From: Calocera cornea HHB12733
Taxonomy: Eukaryota > Basidiomycota > Dacrymycetes > Dacrymycetales > Dacrymycetaceae
Assembly (NCBI GenBank): GCA_001632435.1
Contig: KV423997.1
Span: forward strand, 1-64,000
DNA length: 64,000 nucleotides
Reading direction: 5' to 3'
The notes below the pieces were generated by a model, which had not been told where the DNA came from, searched no databases, and saw only the letters and a program-made list of their open reading frames with translations. The position numbers and the translations under genes are program-made. Shown here piece by piece: positions 23,809 to 35,876 of the stretch; position 1 is the stretch's first letter; each line of letters starts with the position of its first letter.

Positions 23809-24335
23809 GTCGGCGTTTGTAAGGAGGGCGGCGATTGGGGGTTTGGGGGTTTGCGGGCGTAAGAGTGGCACCGCTGGGGGGTTGGGGTTGCAGGAGAAGC
23901 AGGAAGAAGCTGTTGGTGTGTGTGATTTGTGGGAGAGAGCGAGAGGAGGACGGCCGTCCGCTGACGAAAGCCTGGCCTGGCACTCCCTCGCTGAGCACTG
24001 GTACTGGTCCGGTTGAGCACTCTGCTCGAGCCGTGGGCAGGCGCGCAACACCATTGGTCAGGCGGCAACGGCGGTGGCTGAGCTGGAATAATCACGTAAG
24101 CCCCATTCTGCTTCCGCGCTCGTGCCAGACCCACGGCCGAGGCTCGGCGGGCGTGGGTTGCCGGAGCTCGGGGAGAACGCTTGTACAGCGCGGAGAGCAG
24201 TCACGGTGGCAGCATGAACCTAGCTGCCGGTGCTTCCTCGAACCGAGATGTACAAACATTCAATTCCAGCAATATCGACGAAAGCGGTTAGACTACGTAA
24301 CGTGGCTGAAGTTGAGAGCACTGCGCGGCCCCGGC
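23809..24335. other. Intergenic between transcription factor start and CE1 end
   Basis: From about 24270 the sequence resembles the DNA downstream of CE2 (AATATCGACGnAAGCGGTTA is shared), so the esterase duplication unit extends past the stop codon. The rest is presumably the promoter of the transcription factor; no motif I can support. Confidence 0.4.
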
Positions 24336-26453
24336 TCAATTGCGAACAACATAGCTCTGCCCATGGAAGAAGTCACACTGCGCGTTCGCATCAAAGTCCG
24401 TCACGACGCCCATCTGCGTGTAGTTGACGGACATCGCTAGCATGCCGCTGCCGTCGTTGTACGCCGACCAGTACGGCTTCGGTGTTTCGGAGAAGGAGAC
24501 GTCGTTCGGGTTCATGCACGTCGTGAAGGATCTGGACAACGATTGAGCTTCCGAAGGGGGAGGAGGGAGCCGGGGAGTGAAAGATACAGGTACCAATCCT
24601 TCATGATCAAGCCCAGCGTGTCGTTGCCGGCGGGAGTTCCTGTTCACAAGAATGGCGTTAGACCGGTTAGTGTGGAAACTAGGAGGATAATGACGGACCG
24701 TCATTGTTGTTCGCATAGAGGTAGGCCCCGGTAGCACCATGCAGCTCGGTGCCCGCGTAGAATAGGAGCTTGTATGCCGGTACGCCAGCGTCGGCCATTG
24801 CACTTGCCATATAGTATGCTGGGCAGTCGATGCTACGGAACAAGTAAGTGCAAAGTTGCAGAGACGGCAGGCAAAATATGTCTTACATAAAGTCCCCGAA
24901 CCACTGAGCGCGATGGTAGAAGGTAGAATTGAAGGCGCTCAAAGGGTACAGCTCGTACAAGCGGTTGATGAACGACTGCCCGGCGTAGGGGAAGAGATTC
25001 TTGAGGTCCGCAATCTCCTCTTCCTGGGTCGTCATGCTTGTATTCGAGAAGATCACTCCTTGACCGCAGTTCAGTGAGTCGGTCTAGTCGCCCTTCAATC
25101 TGCTTACCCTCATAGCCATCCCGATTGACAAGAAGCGGCACTTTCGAAAAGTGGCCCTGCTTGAATTCGTTTGATGGCAGATCAGCGATGATCTGGCCAT
25201 CGACAGAAGGTCCCTGCGGAACGATCGGCTCCACTCTCTTCACCCCATCTTCCAGAAATTACTCACGAAATAGAAATCGCCATAGCCATAAGAGCCGGCT
25301 GCATAAGCCGAGATGTACACTTCCTGGGTTGCGATAGCCAATGATGTCTCATCCAGAGCACGGAGACAAGCAATGTCGGTGCATCCTGCCGCGTTCAGGA
25401 GCTGACGGTATTGCGTCTCGAGTGTAGAGTCGTTCTTGAATGGTTGCCACCACGGATACTCTGATCTCTTTGAGTGACCGATACCTACGTTATCTAGTGT
25501 GAGTTGACATACCAGCGATGGCAGCACGGAAAGGTGGATTCGCAACACCACCGTACATGATGAGTTGGCTCATTACTGAGCCCCCGCCGGCACTACCACC
25601 GATTATCGTGATCTTACTCGGGTCACCGCCAAAGTACCTGGCATAGCGTTGAGTCCATTGGATGGCGGCGCGTTGATCGAGCAATCCTGGGAAGACATGA
25701 GGATAGTTCGGCAGATGAATGAACATGTGACCGGGTAATACTTGCCTGCATTGGCAACACCATTCTGCCTAACCTCATAACTCGACATGAACCCATAAGC
25801 GGAAAGACGATACTGAATGGCGACATAGACGATGTTTCCTTTCGATTGCATGATCAACGCGTCGCCGGGTGAACCGTCTCCGTTACCCTCGGTATATCCT
25901 GGTTTCACGTGATCAGCCACGATCCTCCGACATCTGCAGCCATGGTACCTCCACCGTGGATTTGTAGAAGAATGGGTAGCGCATCATGCGTGGGATTCGC
26001 AGGAACTTGAATGTTGAGAAGAAGGCAGTCCTCCGAGCCAGCGGGCGGCAACGTGTAAGGCCCCGACCAAAATGGCACACCTTGGGTACACTCTGGTCTA
26101 CACGGCTTGATGAGTTAGATCGCGTAGATAGACTAGGAGCATCTACCCTACCCATATGTCCCAGCATAGATAGCTTCCTGTGCTGCATAGTTGTTGTTCA
26201 GCTCAATATCCTGTGGTGGCTGCCAGCGCAGCTCGCCGACCGGCGGTTGCGCATATCGAATGCCATAGTAGGAGTTTACACTGGTAACTGATTAGTCCAA
26301 CCAAAACGCCATTGTCAGTTGAACTCACCCCGTAGTTGTGTTGTAGATTCCCTCGTAAGTGGCATATGGCAAGGTTAAGAGGGGTCCACCCCATGCATTC
26401 ACCAGCGGCACAAGTGCGAGTGTAGTTGCCAAGAACTTTGCGACGGCTGCCAT
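24336..26453 (-). CDS. Secreted type-B carboxylesterase (copy 1)
   Basis: Eleven exons on the minus strand from ATG 26453. Signal peptide MAAVAKFLATTLALVPLVNA. Carboxylesterase/lipase alpha-beta hydrolase signatures: SYYGIRYAQPPVGELRWQPP, SEDCLLLNIQVP, LLQIHGGG (oxyanion hole), YVAIQYRLSAYGF, nucleophile elbow GGSAGGGSV (Ser nucleophile), and ELHGAT with the likely catalytic His. C-terminal tail DANAQCDFFHGQSYVVRN. Two splice features are shared with copy 2: a GC-AG intron (donor GCAAGT near 25757) and a 38-nt intron near 25260. It hydrolyses carboxylic esters outside the cell; the substrate is not evident. First member of a tandem array. Confidence 0.88.
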
Positions 26454-27119
26454 CGCTCTTTCCGTGCAAGCTCGCTACAGATCTGGCTGCTCTGGAGGGC
26501 AGACGGCTTGCCCTACAGGTGCGCGCACCTTGCTGGTAAATATACCCATTCGCTCAGCGTATTCGTTGAAGATCCTTCGGTCAAACGCATGATACACGAG
26601 GACTTCGAGGACCGAGCATCGGGATGGATGGCTGACCAACACCGTGCAGCAATGCTCCCAGATGTTTGTGTTTGACAGCGCATTGTACGGCATCATGCTG
26701 GCATCCTGGGTGCGAGCAGTTGCTGGCAGCCATGGTTCGCACTACGATATTACATCATGATCAATCGACATCAGGAAGACGAGTTAGGTCACGAGCAGAA
26801 CGAACCAGATCACCCTTGCAGAAAGCAATATCCAGAGTGAGTTGTGGGCCGTGAGAACTGGTCGGGCAAGATCACAAGTCACCCGATAGCACAAGTTCAA
26901 GCCAGCTGAGGAGTCGACGTCAAATTGGACAGTTGAACCTAGCACGGCACGGAGGAGCGACAACTCTGGGAATGGCGGAACATCGGTACACTCCAGAACA
27001 AGGATGCAGCCACCATGATTTGGAGTTACCAGTTATGGTAGTCCAGGCGCGCACGATGGAAGCAAAAGAGCCGGCAGCACATTCCGCCGAGAAGTCCGTT
27101 TATGCCCGCTACGGATCTA
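26454..27119. other. Spacer upstream of CE1
   Basis: Promoter side of CE1. It resembles the spacer upstream of CE2: GAGCCGGCAGCACATTCCG near 27070 matches GAGCCGGCGGCACATTCCG near 43005. No gene seen. The similarity is lost at about 27.1 kb, where the Helitron begins. Confidence 0.45.
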
Positions 27120-27377
27120 TTCCGTAGCTGGGTTCCCTGTAGGGGACCTCGTTTTCCAAAACTCCTATGTTTTTGACCGATCTGTACCCGGCCCTCTCCG
27201 AGGGGCTGTGCTTGTCCATCCCGGTCATGCCCGACTGAGGTGCGTCCATTTTCCTGTCATCCTGAGCGCAGACACCTGTGTCTGGCTGCACCTGCGTGCC
27301 CTCTTTGCGCAAGATATTGTAGTTGTCGGGAGCCCTCCTCCTGCCTTGGTGTAAACGTGGTGTCCTCCCCTTGTGGC

Positions 27378-30300
27378 ATGGCTGGCATCCCTGAAGGAAT
27401 GCCGATGCATGTATGGGATTTGCTCGTGCAGCTCTTCCTATCCTCCCATCCCAGCACACTGTTTCCCGATGATGAGGTGCATATGGAGGACGAGCTCCGT
27501 GCGTTGGTGGTCCATCATGGGCTGGCACTTGCTCAGGAGCACTTTGAGGAAATGCAGCATGCCATGATCCAACATGTTGCCATGGGGGCTTGCTACCTCA
27601 ACCGGGACCGGCCTGAGCTGGCATGCGCAGTGGTATTGGGTACCTGTAGGACCCAAAGCCAGCTTTCTGCATCAATTCTCTCTGCCTTGTGCGAGGCTTT
27701 GGTCCAGGACCTATCCGTCACCAGACTAAGGATAATCTGCCAGGCACTTGAGCTTATCAAGGTGCGGGAGCGTAGGGAGCGGTGCATCCTTGCCCTGAAG
27801 CAATGTTGTGCCGAGCTCAATGCAATGGATGATGCCGCCTCCTCCGCGCTAGAAAACCTTCTTGCACGGCTAAATGGGCGATGTGCCCTCTCCTTCTTGC
27901 AAGCACTGGCACGGCAACATGGCCATGACATTCCCCTTCATTCAACAAGGCAGTCTCTCCAAGAGGCCATGCTTGACCATATCTTAAGCGGTGCTTGCTC
28001 CAAATCCCAGGCCATAGGATGTGTTGCTGCTATGGACAGATACACCACTGTTGTGGTGGATCACACTGGTTGTACCCTCCCCTTGCGAGGCCCGGGTCAA
28101 CAGGTTGCACAGCTTGGCCACTTTGTTATTGCGGTGCCATCCGCCGGAGGTATCCCTCTGCGGCAGATGTTGACCGCTTTAGGGCTATCATTTGCGGCCA
28201 ATGAGACCCTCTCTTCCCTCCGACGGCAGATGAGGAAACAGATTGCTCGGCTGACTCAAGCATTCATCCTTGAACAGGCACGCTTACAGGCCAGTGCCGC
28301 CCATGTGGGTCATCTGCAAGCATTGGAAGAACAGGCTCGGGCGTGGCCACAGGTGTGCCCAGATGAACATAAGCACCGTATTTTGCATGACTTTAGGCAG
28401 CGTACAAGCACAGCCAGTCTTTTGGGTGTGGCATGTGCATCATGCGCCGGGTTATACCCGGCACACACAACCCAGGTGCTTGATAGCACAGAGTTGGAGC
28501 TTGACACTCTTACCATCCATGGCTGGTCCACCCGAGCTCCCTTCCCATTGCAGCCAGGTCTGCCTGATAATGTGCTGGTGGAACCCAGTGGGATAGTGGA
28601 GGTGCCAGGACAGCCTCCTGCCCTGCGTCTCTGCCAGCCTTGTTGCTCTTCCCTTCAGCATGGGCGCACACCCTCGCTGGCGCTGGCCAACGGCCTCTAC
28701 CTTGGTTCAGTACCGGAGGAGCTTGCAAGCCTTTTGATGATTGAGGAAAGTTTGATTGCCCGCTGCCGCGCCAAAGGATGCATTGTGCAGCTCCAAGAGG
28801 GGAAGCATGGTGCCGCACATGCAACACAACGCGGCATGTCTGGTCATATTCTTGTTTACCCCCAGAAACCCGAGTCCCTTGTGAACATCTTGCCGCTTCA
28901 GGTCCACCAGCTGGCTGATTTGGTTTGCGTTGTTTTTGTGGGTGCCAACCCACCCTCTCGTGAATGGCTTGTAGAAAATGCACGTCCGTTGGTGGTGAGG
29001 CGAAGGAAGGTTATGGCTGCACTCATGTGGCTGAAGGCCAATAATCCGCTGTACTCTGATGTGCGCATTGATGAGACCGCATTGAACGGCCTTCAGGAGG
29101 AAGATATCCTGCCATACCATATTGAGCATCAGACCCCAGATCCGGTGGCTGAATCCCTTACCTCATGGTATGATGCTTATGCAGGAGCTGATTTGGCTGC
29201 TGCCGAGGGTGCGGGAGGGGACTCCTCCGGTGGAACGACATGGGAAACCCAATGGCAGGAATATCAGGATGGACAGGATAGGATCCACCATGCTATTGCC
29301 TTTCAGCGTGTGGTCATTGCAGATGTGACTGGCGATGCCAGCCTCTCTGAGCTACGTGCGGCCGCGGTCCGACACTTGCGACAGAAGGGCGGGGGGTTTC
29401 TCCAGGTACCGCATGGGCCTCATCCCATGAACACCTTCTACTCTCCCGAGCTATTGCCCCTGACATATCCCACCCTCTTTCCGTATGGTCTTGGGGGGCT
29501 AGAGGATCGCCACCGAAAAGCACCCTTGTCCTTTGCACGCCATGTTGCTCACCTTCTACGGCTGTCAGACAGGCGGTTTCAAGTTCATCCCTCTTTCCTC
29601 TTTACTGTATTCAATATTATGCAGCGCCGAAAGGCCCTCCTCCATACAAGCTTGCGTGTTCGCAAATCATCCTTTGAATCGGTTGCAGCGGATCTGTCCT
29701 CCGTGTCTGTGGAAGTGCTCGATCGCATGGTTCAGCATGCACTTCAGCATGGGCACATGACACCCAACACTCCTGAAGAGAAGCTGGCAGCCAAGCTGCT
29801 AAGAGAGGTCAATGCAATCACAAAGCACGTGCCTGCATCTGCTGCCTCCGGTGCAGAGATGCGTGCACAGCTACGTGGTATGATGACGGCCTTGGGGTTG
29901 CCAACGTTCTACATCACCCTCAATATGGCCGATGTATACAACCCTGCAGTTCGAGTGCTGGCGGGGGAGGAGCTTGATATCGATAATCTGTTACCGGCCC
30001 ATCCACCTCGGTACTGGGACCAGGCCCTCTTGGTGGCACGCAATCCAGTAGTAGGTGCCCAGTTCTTTGACATATACATGCGGGCATTTGTTGATACGGT
30101 GCTATGCTATGCCAGTGAAGGAAAAGATCTCAAGGGCGGCCTCCTCGGTCTCACAAAGGGTTATTTTGGATGTGTCGAGGCCCAAGGGCGGGGGACGCTC
30201 CACTGCCATATGCTTGTCTGGGTTCATGGTGGCCTCAATCCAAATCAGATCAGGCATCGTGTTGTCAACCAAAATGACCTTGCATTCAGAGATCGGCTGA

Positions 30301-33300
30301 TTGAAGTGCTGGACGATACCATTGCCAACTTTGTCCCACCGGATCCTGGTGAAGGTATTCAGACGCATGCGGCCATGTATCATCCATGTGCTGTCCGTGG
30401 ACCTAGCCTGGGGCAGGACAATGCACAGCTTATAACTGAACTACAGAAGGATCTTCATCTGCTTGTTAAGGCCTGTCAGCAGCATGTTCATACCGAAACA
30501 TGTTGGAAGTACTGTCGAGAGGGCGAGCCGAAGGAGTGCCGCTTCAACTTGGATGAGGGAAACCATCAGCCGAAAACCTTCTTTGACATGGACCTTGGGG
30601 AATTGCATCTGCGACACGTGGATGGGATGGTTAACAACTATAACCCTACAATCCTGCAGGCGCTCCGGTGTAACATGGACATCAAGTTTGTTGGATTGGG
30701 GCCGCTTGCCAAAGCTGTCATGTATTATATTACTGACTATATCACCAAGTCTCAGCTAAAGGTCCATGTAGCCTATGCTGCGCTTCGGATGGCGGTTGAT
30801 AAACTGAATGGGCTGGGGCTTCCCAATGATGCTGCGCATGTGACAGAGTCAGGGCGGCGCCTCTTGCAGAAATGTGCACATGCTATGATTGCCAACCAGG
30901 AGCTATCGGGCCCTCAGGTCGCTGCCTATCTCCTGGGCTTTGGCGATCACTATACCAGCCATCGCTTTTGCAATGTTCTATGGAAAGCCTTTGAAGACCA
31001 TGTGGACCGTCAGTGGCCAAGCCAAGAGTGCTATCAGACTGTGGGTCAATCGGCCGTACCAGACGCCCTGCCAGGGGAAGGACTACCCTCTCAATCAACT
31101 GGTGTGGCTGATGAGCCGGAACAGGAGGATGATCTTTTTGGCATCCATGGCACATCAGAGCAACCTGATGCGGATGAAGTCATGGTAGACATGTCGGAAA
31201 CAGGGCAGGTATATGCAAAGGGTGGCCGCATTGAGGATTATATTCACCGTGATGTTACCCTGGCTGAGCTTACGCTGTGGGACTTTGTGTCGCAGTTCAA
31301 CAAGGTCAGGAGGTCACGTCCAAAGGTCAAACAAGCACCTCCACTAGAATGTGACGCTCTAGATGATGATAGCGGTGATGAAGAGATGGGGCCTGTACAT
31401 GTGGATCCTGCTGGTTCTGAGCCGGAAGCCGCCCCACTTGACATTGAGCTGGCCATGACATCACCCCTGCCTCTGGAAAGAGGATCACACATGTTTAGGC
31501 TCCTTCCCCCCCACCCTGAGGCCAGTATCTCATGCCTCCGCCTCTTGCCTTATGCATCACGGGGCATCCCCGTGTTCCTTGATGGACCGGTTCCCAGACG
31601 GGACCAGGGACCCCTTGCTGCTCGCTATGCTTGGCTAATGCTTATCCTCTTCAAGCCATGGAGATCTGCAACAGATCTTCGGGGGCCGCATCCGTCATGG
31701 GAGGCAGCCTTTGCCGCATATGGACCCCAGTGTCCCCAGAGATTCAAGGATATCATGGACAACATGCAGATCATGCACGAGTGCAAGGATAGCCGGGATG
31801 ATCATTTTCAGCAGCGCCGTGCAAGGCACCAGAACCAGCACCCAATTAACAATGGTTCCCTCCTGGACAATGGTAACGAAGCAAACGATGATGACGGTAA
31901 CACAGAAACCCATGAGGCCCTGGATGAGGCACTGGTCCAGCAGGATATCCTGGCCCACCTGGTAGAACTCCGTGGTATGCATTCACGGCAACAAGCCCGG
32001 GCTAATGATGTCGTGCTGGATTGTCTGTATCGGTTGGAGCAAGCCACTCTGTATGGCCCAATCGCCCCTGCTGATGAGTCCCTTCTTGCCCACCGTTTGG
32101 TTGACGGTGTCATGGTACAGCTGCGTCCTGGCCTGATGGACCCCTGGGCCGCACACTGGAAAGGGCAGTATGAACTTCGACGACAACAATGGAAAAGGGG
32201 GGTGGGCCTTGATGGGCCACTTCCAAGCTTGGCCACTATGGAATCCATAGACGAGCCAGTGCCCATGCTCCTAGATGCTAATAGCCTGGCCAGGGCAGAT
32301 GAGCAAGCTACGGCTGCACAGCTCCTTGATGCACTAGAATCCGAATTTACGCTTAATGCAGAGCAAGCTCTTGCATTTCGCATGGTCTGCAGCCACAGCA
32401 TCTATGCCGGTGCAGCCACAAAGGAGCCCTTGCGTCTGTATATTGGAGGCCCGGCTGGCACCGGGAAAAGCCGTGTGGTTAATGCCATCACAGTGTTCTT
32501 CAAGGCCAGGGGCCAAGCCCGTCGTCTCCGTCTGGCATCCTACACAGGGTTTGCCGCCAAGAATGTGGATGGCATGACACTCCATGCTGCGCTGCTACTG
32601 CATATGAAAGGGGGGACAAAATCCATGTCCAATCGCACACGCCAGGAGCTCATGGCCATGTGGGAGGGTGTTGATTACCTATTTGTGGACGAAGTATCCA
32701 TGATAGGGTGTGAGCTGATGTACCAGATCAACGAAGCCCTGTGCGCAGCCAAAGCCCGACAGGTACCCTTTGGCGGAATCAGCATCATATTTGCAGGTGA
32801 CTTTGCCCAGCTACCGCCAGTGAAGCAGGTGCGGCTATATGCACATGTGCATGGAAAGGATCGCCGCTGGCTTGCTTCGCTGCATGGACAAACAGTTGTC
32901 TTCGGTCGGCTACTCTGGCTTCAGGTGAACGAGGTGATTTTCCTCACACAAGTTATGCACCAAACAGGCATAGAAGAGCAGCCCTTTGTAGACCTTCTGT
33001 CCCGCCTCCGAGTGGGGAAGTGTACGGCTGATGATCACCGGCTCCTCTCCTCAAGAGTGCTTGGTAATGTTCAGGTGGACCTATCACGGCTGGCATGGAA
33101 GGATGCCTCAGTGATTGTATCTGACAACACCGTCAATGATGCGCTAAACATGGCAGCTGCCCAAGCCTTTGCACAGAATACGCAGCAGGAGTTTCATCTG
33201 TACCATGCTATAGATCGGCATAAGCAAATTCACCTGGATGACCCAAGACTGCAGTCTGAGCTTCAGCGATTACATAGCAGCCAGGTTCGCCAGCGGATGA

Positions 33301-34136
33301 CTGCCTGTCCTCTGGTGCTTGGTATGCCTGTTGTTCTCACTACAAATTACGATGTAGAGTCTGGCATTGTCAATGGTACCTATGGCACGTTGATGGGCAT
33401 CCGTTACCAGGTGGACGGCCAGGGACAGCGCCATGTGACCTCTTGTCTCATCCATACAAATGATTTCAAGGGGCCGGCTCTTGCGGGCCTCCCAGCCGGG
33501 CAGGTACCAGTCATGGCCGATGAGACCGAGCTTCAGTTCTCACATCCGTATTCCAATCGACGGTTGACCATTGTTCGTACCCAAGTCCCGCTGCAGCCTG
33601 CATTCTGTGTCACAGCTCACAAGGCCCAGGGTGCAAGTCTTGATCGGGTGATTGTTGATCTGGAGGGCTGCAAAGGCACGGAGGCACCGTACGTCATGTG
33701 TTCTCGTGCACGCACTCTTGATGGCCTGCTCATCCTTCGAGGCTTCTCCTTGGCCCGCATACAGTCGCGACAGTCGGAGGAAACCCGACGGGAGATGTGG
33801 CGCCTACAGGTTCTATCCCTCCGTACACTGGCTGCACATGGGACACAAGCCCAGGCTGTGGAGGCACAGTCCAAGCTGAGTAAGGTTTTGGACCTGCCCA
33901 TGCAGGTGGCATATGCACGGAACGAAGCTGTGGAACCGGCATATGGTGCTCTGATATCCTATGATGACCGGATCATTCAAGCCGATGCAGCATATCACAC
34001 CCATGTCTCGGATCCTGATCCGCATCTGACTGTGCAACCCTCAGGACGGAAGCTACGGAGTTCCGCAGCACTCTCTTTAGCGCATGAGCCACCCCATGGA
34101 CTGATTATGACACCAAGCAAGCGTAGACGGGTTTAA
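27378..34136 (+). CDS. Helitron Rep/helicase (HUH replicase + PIF1-like helicase)
   Basis: Single exon, about 2252 aa from ATG 27378; the frame is open upstream only from a GTG. Domain order: an N-terminal Helitron-associated region with SLALANGLYLGSVPEEL (about residue 435); a Helitron-like N domain (HPMNTFYSPELLPLTYPTLF); the Rep domain with the HUH motif GRGTLHCHML (His about 942 and 944) and the tyrosine motif YYITDYITK (about 1116-1124); then a superfamily-1 PIF1-like helicase with Walker A GPAGTGKS (about 1691-1698), Walker B DEVSMIG (about 1771) and the C-terminal AHKAQGASLDRVIVDLEG. It would nick, unwind and replicate the element by a rolling-circle mechanism. All catalytic motifs look intact. 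Confidence 0.95.
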   Translation: MAGIPEGMPMHVWDLLVQLFLSSHPSTLFPDDEVHMEDELRALVVHHGLALAQEHFEEMQHAMIQHVAMGACYLNRDRPELACAVVLGTCRTQSQLSASILSALCEALVQDLSVTRLRIICQALELIKVRERRERCILALKQCCAELNAMDDAASSALENLLARLNGRCALSFLQALARQHGHDIPLHSTRQSLQEAMLDHILSGACSKSQAIGCVAAMDRYTTVVVDHTGCTLPLRGPGQQVAQLGHFVIAVPSAGGIPLRQMLTALGLSFAANETLSSLRRQMRKQIARLTQAFILEQARLQASAAHVGHLQALEEQARAWPQVCPDEHKHRILHDFRQRTSTASLLGVACASCAGLYPAHTTQVLDSTELELDTLTIHGWSTRAPFPLQPGLPDNVLVEPSGIVEVPGQPPALRLCQPCCSSLQHGRTPSLALANGLYLGSVPEELASLLMIEESLIARCRAKGCIVQLQEGKHGAAHATQRGMSGHILVYPQKPESLVNILPLQVHQLADLVCVVFVGANPPSREWLVENARPLVVRRRKVMAALMWLKANNPLYSDVRIDETALNGLQEEDILPYHIEHQTPDPVAESLTSWYDAYAGADLAAAEGAGGDSSGGTTWETQWQEYQDGQDRIHHAIAFQRVVIADVTGDASLSELRAAAVRHLRQKGGGFLQVPHGPHPMNTFYSPELLPLTYPTLFPYGLGGLEDRHRKAPLSFARHVAHLLRLSDRRFQVHPSFLFTVFNIMQRRKALLHTSLRVRKSSFESVAADLSSVSVEVLDRMVQHALQHGHMTPNTPEEKLAAKLLREVNAITKHVPASAASGAEMRAQLRGMMTALGLPTFYITLNMADVYNPAVRVLAGEELDIDNLLPAHPPRYWDQALLVARNPVVGAQFFDIYMRAFVDTVLCYASEGKDLKGGLLGLTKGYFGCVEAQGRGTLHCHMLVWVHGGLNPNQIRHRVVNQNDLAFRDRLIEVLDDTIANFVPPDPGEGIQTHAAMYHPCAVRGPSLGQDNAQLITELQKDLHLLVKACQQHVHTETCWKYCREGEPKECRFNLDEGNHQPKTFFDMDLGELHLRHVDGMVNNYNPTILQALRCNMDIKFVGLGPLAKAVMYYITDYITKSQLKVHVAYAALRMAVDKLNGLGLPNDAAHVTESGRRLLQKCAHAMIANQELSGPQVAAYLLGFGDHYTSHRFCNVLWKAFEDHVDRQWPSQECYQTVGQSAVPDALPGEGLPSQSTGVADEPEQEDDLFGIHGTSEQPDADEVMVDMSETGQVYAKGGRIEDYIHRDVTLAELTLWDFVSQFNKVRRSRPKVKQAPPLECDALDDDSGDEEMGPVHVDPAGSEPEAAPLDIELAMTSPLPLERGSHMFRLLPPHPEASISCLRLLPYASRGIPVFLDGPVPRRDQGPLAARYAWLMLILFKPWRSATDLRGPHPSWEAAFAAYGPQCPQRFKDIMDNMQIMHECKDSRDDHFQQRRARHQNQHPINNGSLLDNGNEANDDDGNTETHEALDEALVQQDILAHLVELRGMHSRQQARANDVVLDCLYRLEQATLYGPIAPADESLLAHRLVDGVMVQLRPGLMDPWAAHWKGQYELRRQQWKRGVGLDGPLPSLATMESIDEPVPMLLDANSLARADEQATAAQLLDALESEFTLNAEQALAFRMVCSHSIYAGAATKEPLRLYIGGPAGTGKSRVVNAITVFFKARGQARRLRLASYTGFAAKNVDGMTLHAALLLHMKGGTKSMSNRTRQELMAMWEGVDYLFVDEVSMIGCELMYQINEALCAAKARQVPFGGISIIFAGDFAQLPPVKQVRLYAHVHGKDRRWLASLHGQTVVFGRLLWLQVNEVIFLTQVMHQTGIEEQPFVDLLSRLRVGKCTADDHRLLSSRVLGNVQVDLSRLAWKDASVIVSDNTVNDALNMAAAQAFAQNTQQEFHLYHAIDRHKQIHLDDPRLQSELQRLHSSQVRQRMTACPLVLGMPVVLTTNYDVESGIVNGTYGTLMGIRYQVDGQGQRHVTSCLIHTNDFKGPALAGLPAGQVPVMADETELQFSHPYSNRRLTIVRTQVPLQPAFCVTAHKAQGASLDRVIVDLEGCKGTEAPYVMCSRARTLDGLLILRGFSLARIQSRQSEETRREMWRLQVLSLRTLAAHGTQAQAVEAQSKLSKVLDLPMQVAYARNEAVEPAYGALISYDDRIIQADAAYHTHVSDPDPHLTVQPSGRKLRSSAALSLAHEPPHGLIMTPSKRRRV

Positions 34137-34295
34137 TAGCCAACGGATGAAATTGGATGCAGATGGCGCAATTGCATAGCCATGCCTCCACACGTTCCTG
34201 CACAAATACATGCACATTCTCCATGCACCTTTGCCCTTCATTGCCCACCCATACGTGGTATTTGCTCCTGCTTCAGATTGCTATCCAACTCCGCT

Positions 34296-35853
34296 ATGGC
34301 CTCTGCCTATTTCCAAACTCGCAATGAGCGGGGTGTATACACCAAGTTGATGACAGCTTTGGAGGTCGATCCGTCACACTCCCTTGTTGATCCTGACAGC
34401 ATGAAGGGTGTTATCCTGTGGAAGCATCAGAATACCGAGTCCATTGACTGGTGTGAGCATAGCGAATCCACCGGTAACCTGGTTGCCAAGCAATTTGTGC
34501 TGGCTGGAGAGGTTGGCCCGCCAGAGGAGGGGACGGTGTGGGGTGCACGAGGGAGGGTGCGTGCAGGTGATCCGGTATGGGTGTTGCACATGTGCGGGTC
34601 CTATGCATTTGCTGAAGGAATGTTGCAGATCACGGACCGGACCAGTGTCAAGAATCGGGTTGCAATCCATGTCCCAAGTGCGGCCCCTGAAGACCTTATC
34701 AATATGTTCCATGACCAGGAGTACAACCTCAGTCAGCAGATCATTGCTGGGGAGGGTGGGATGAAGAAGGCGGAGGCAGCTATGGCCAGAAGTCGGGACC
34801 GAAAGGGCTACCTGAATACCTGGCTGGAGCCAAGTGCTCATGTGATTTACCTGACCACGGAATCCCTTTATACAGTAGGCATGCCTTCCAAACAAGGTGC
34901 CTGCCAATGTTCTTATCACTTGGCCTCTAGAAGCATATTGGTGAAACCCGTGGTGACCGCCGTGGTGGTGCAGGTGGTAGCGCAGAGCTGGCAGCATTCA
35001 CCAACCTCACTCCTTCCAACCGAAAGAAGCGCCGGGGGCGGACGGCAAGTGATGAGAGTTCCGGTGGGGAAGGGGATGGCACTGGGGCCGGCGTTGGTGC
35101 CACCCAGCCTGAGGTGGTTGAGGACATATATGCAGGTTCGTCTTTCATTCCATAAATGGCACAGCGAGCCTCATCCTTTGTACATCAATAGCACACGGAG
35201 AGGGGCTCGATGCCACGTACTCCCTGAACGTGCTCCCGGACCATTCTGGGGAGCAGTTTCAGCAGGTGCTTGCACGGGTCAAGCAACAGCCCTTCTATCG
35301 CATGGATGGGACCCTGGTGAAGCCATGGGAGCATGCAACCGTCTTCCGACAGGGCACTCTGGTTCTTGCTGTGGTCACACTCACCAGATGGGTCATTGGA
35401 GGCAATACGGTATGTGAGAGTATCGCGCCGAATTGCTGCAGCCCTGATGTTCTCCAATGACAGACATATCAGCTGCAGCTTGTGAGCCTACGTGAGGTGG
35501 ATGGATCGCCCTACCCTGAGCCAGGTGGCCGTACCTCGCCTACACCAGGTGCCATCCGATCGGCACAGAGCACGCCCATGCGCATCCAACGTGGTACGGA
35601 GATTGATCTCTCCCGTCTCTTGGATGGCCCTGGTAGCCCCACACCAACTGCAAGGCTGCTTCGGCATGATGACAAGGGCAAAAATATTGCAGAGTCGAAT
35701 GAGGTGGATATGACAGATGAAAGTGGTGGTCAAGGCGGGGTTACCTTGCTGTTTCCGGGCAGCACATTACCTGATCCAAAGGTAGAGAAGGAGCTTGAGA
35801 AGGATCGGAAGAAGGGGACAAAAGAACAGGAGCGGAAGAAAGCGCGGCACTGA
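34296..35853 (+). CDS. Second Helitron gene, unknown function
   Basis: Starts 159 bp after the replicase. Four exons: 34296-34874, 34931-35135, 35192-35409, 35464-35853; about 463 aa, phases consistent. The N-terminal half is compact (SAYFQTRNERGVYTKLMTAL; GDPVWVLHMCGSYAFAEGML). The middle is Gly/Arg-rich then acidic. A strand-rich segment at about residues 265-350 (GTLVLAVVTLTRWVIGGNTT, YQLQLVSLREVDG) has the look of an OB-fold or other small beta barrel, but I cannot name it. The Lys-rich C-terminus (EKDRKKGTKEQERKKARH) should bind nucleic acid or act as nuclear signal. Same strand and close spacing suggest a role with the replicase. No family recognised. Confidence 0.7.
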
Positions 35854-35876
35854 GCATTTCCCACCGGTACTATACA

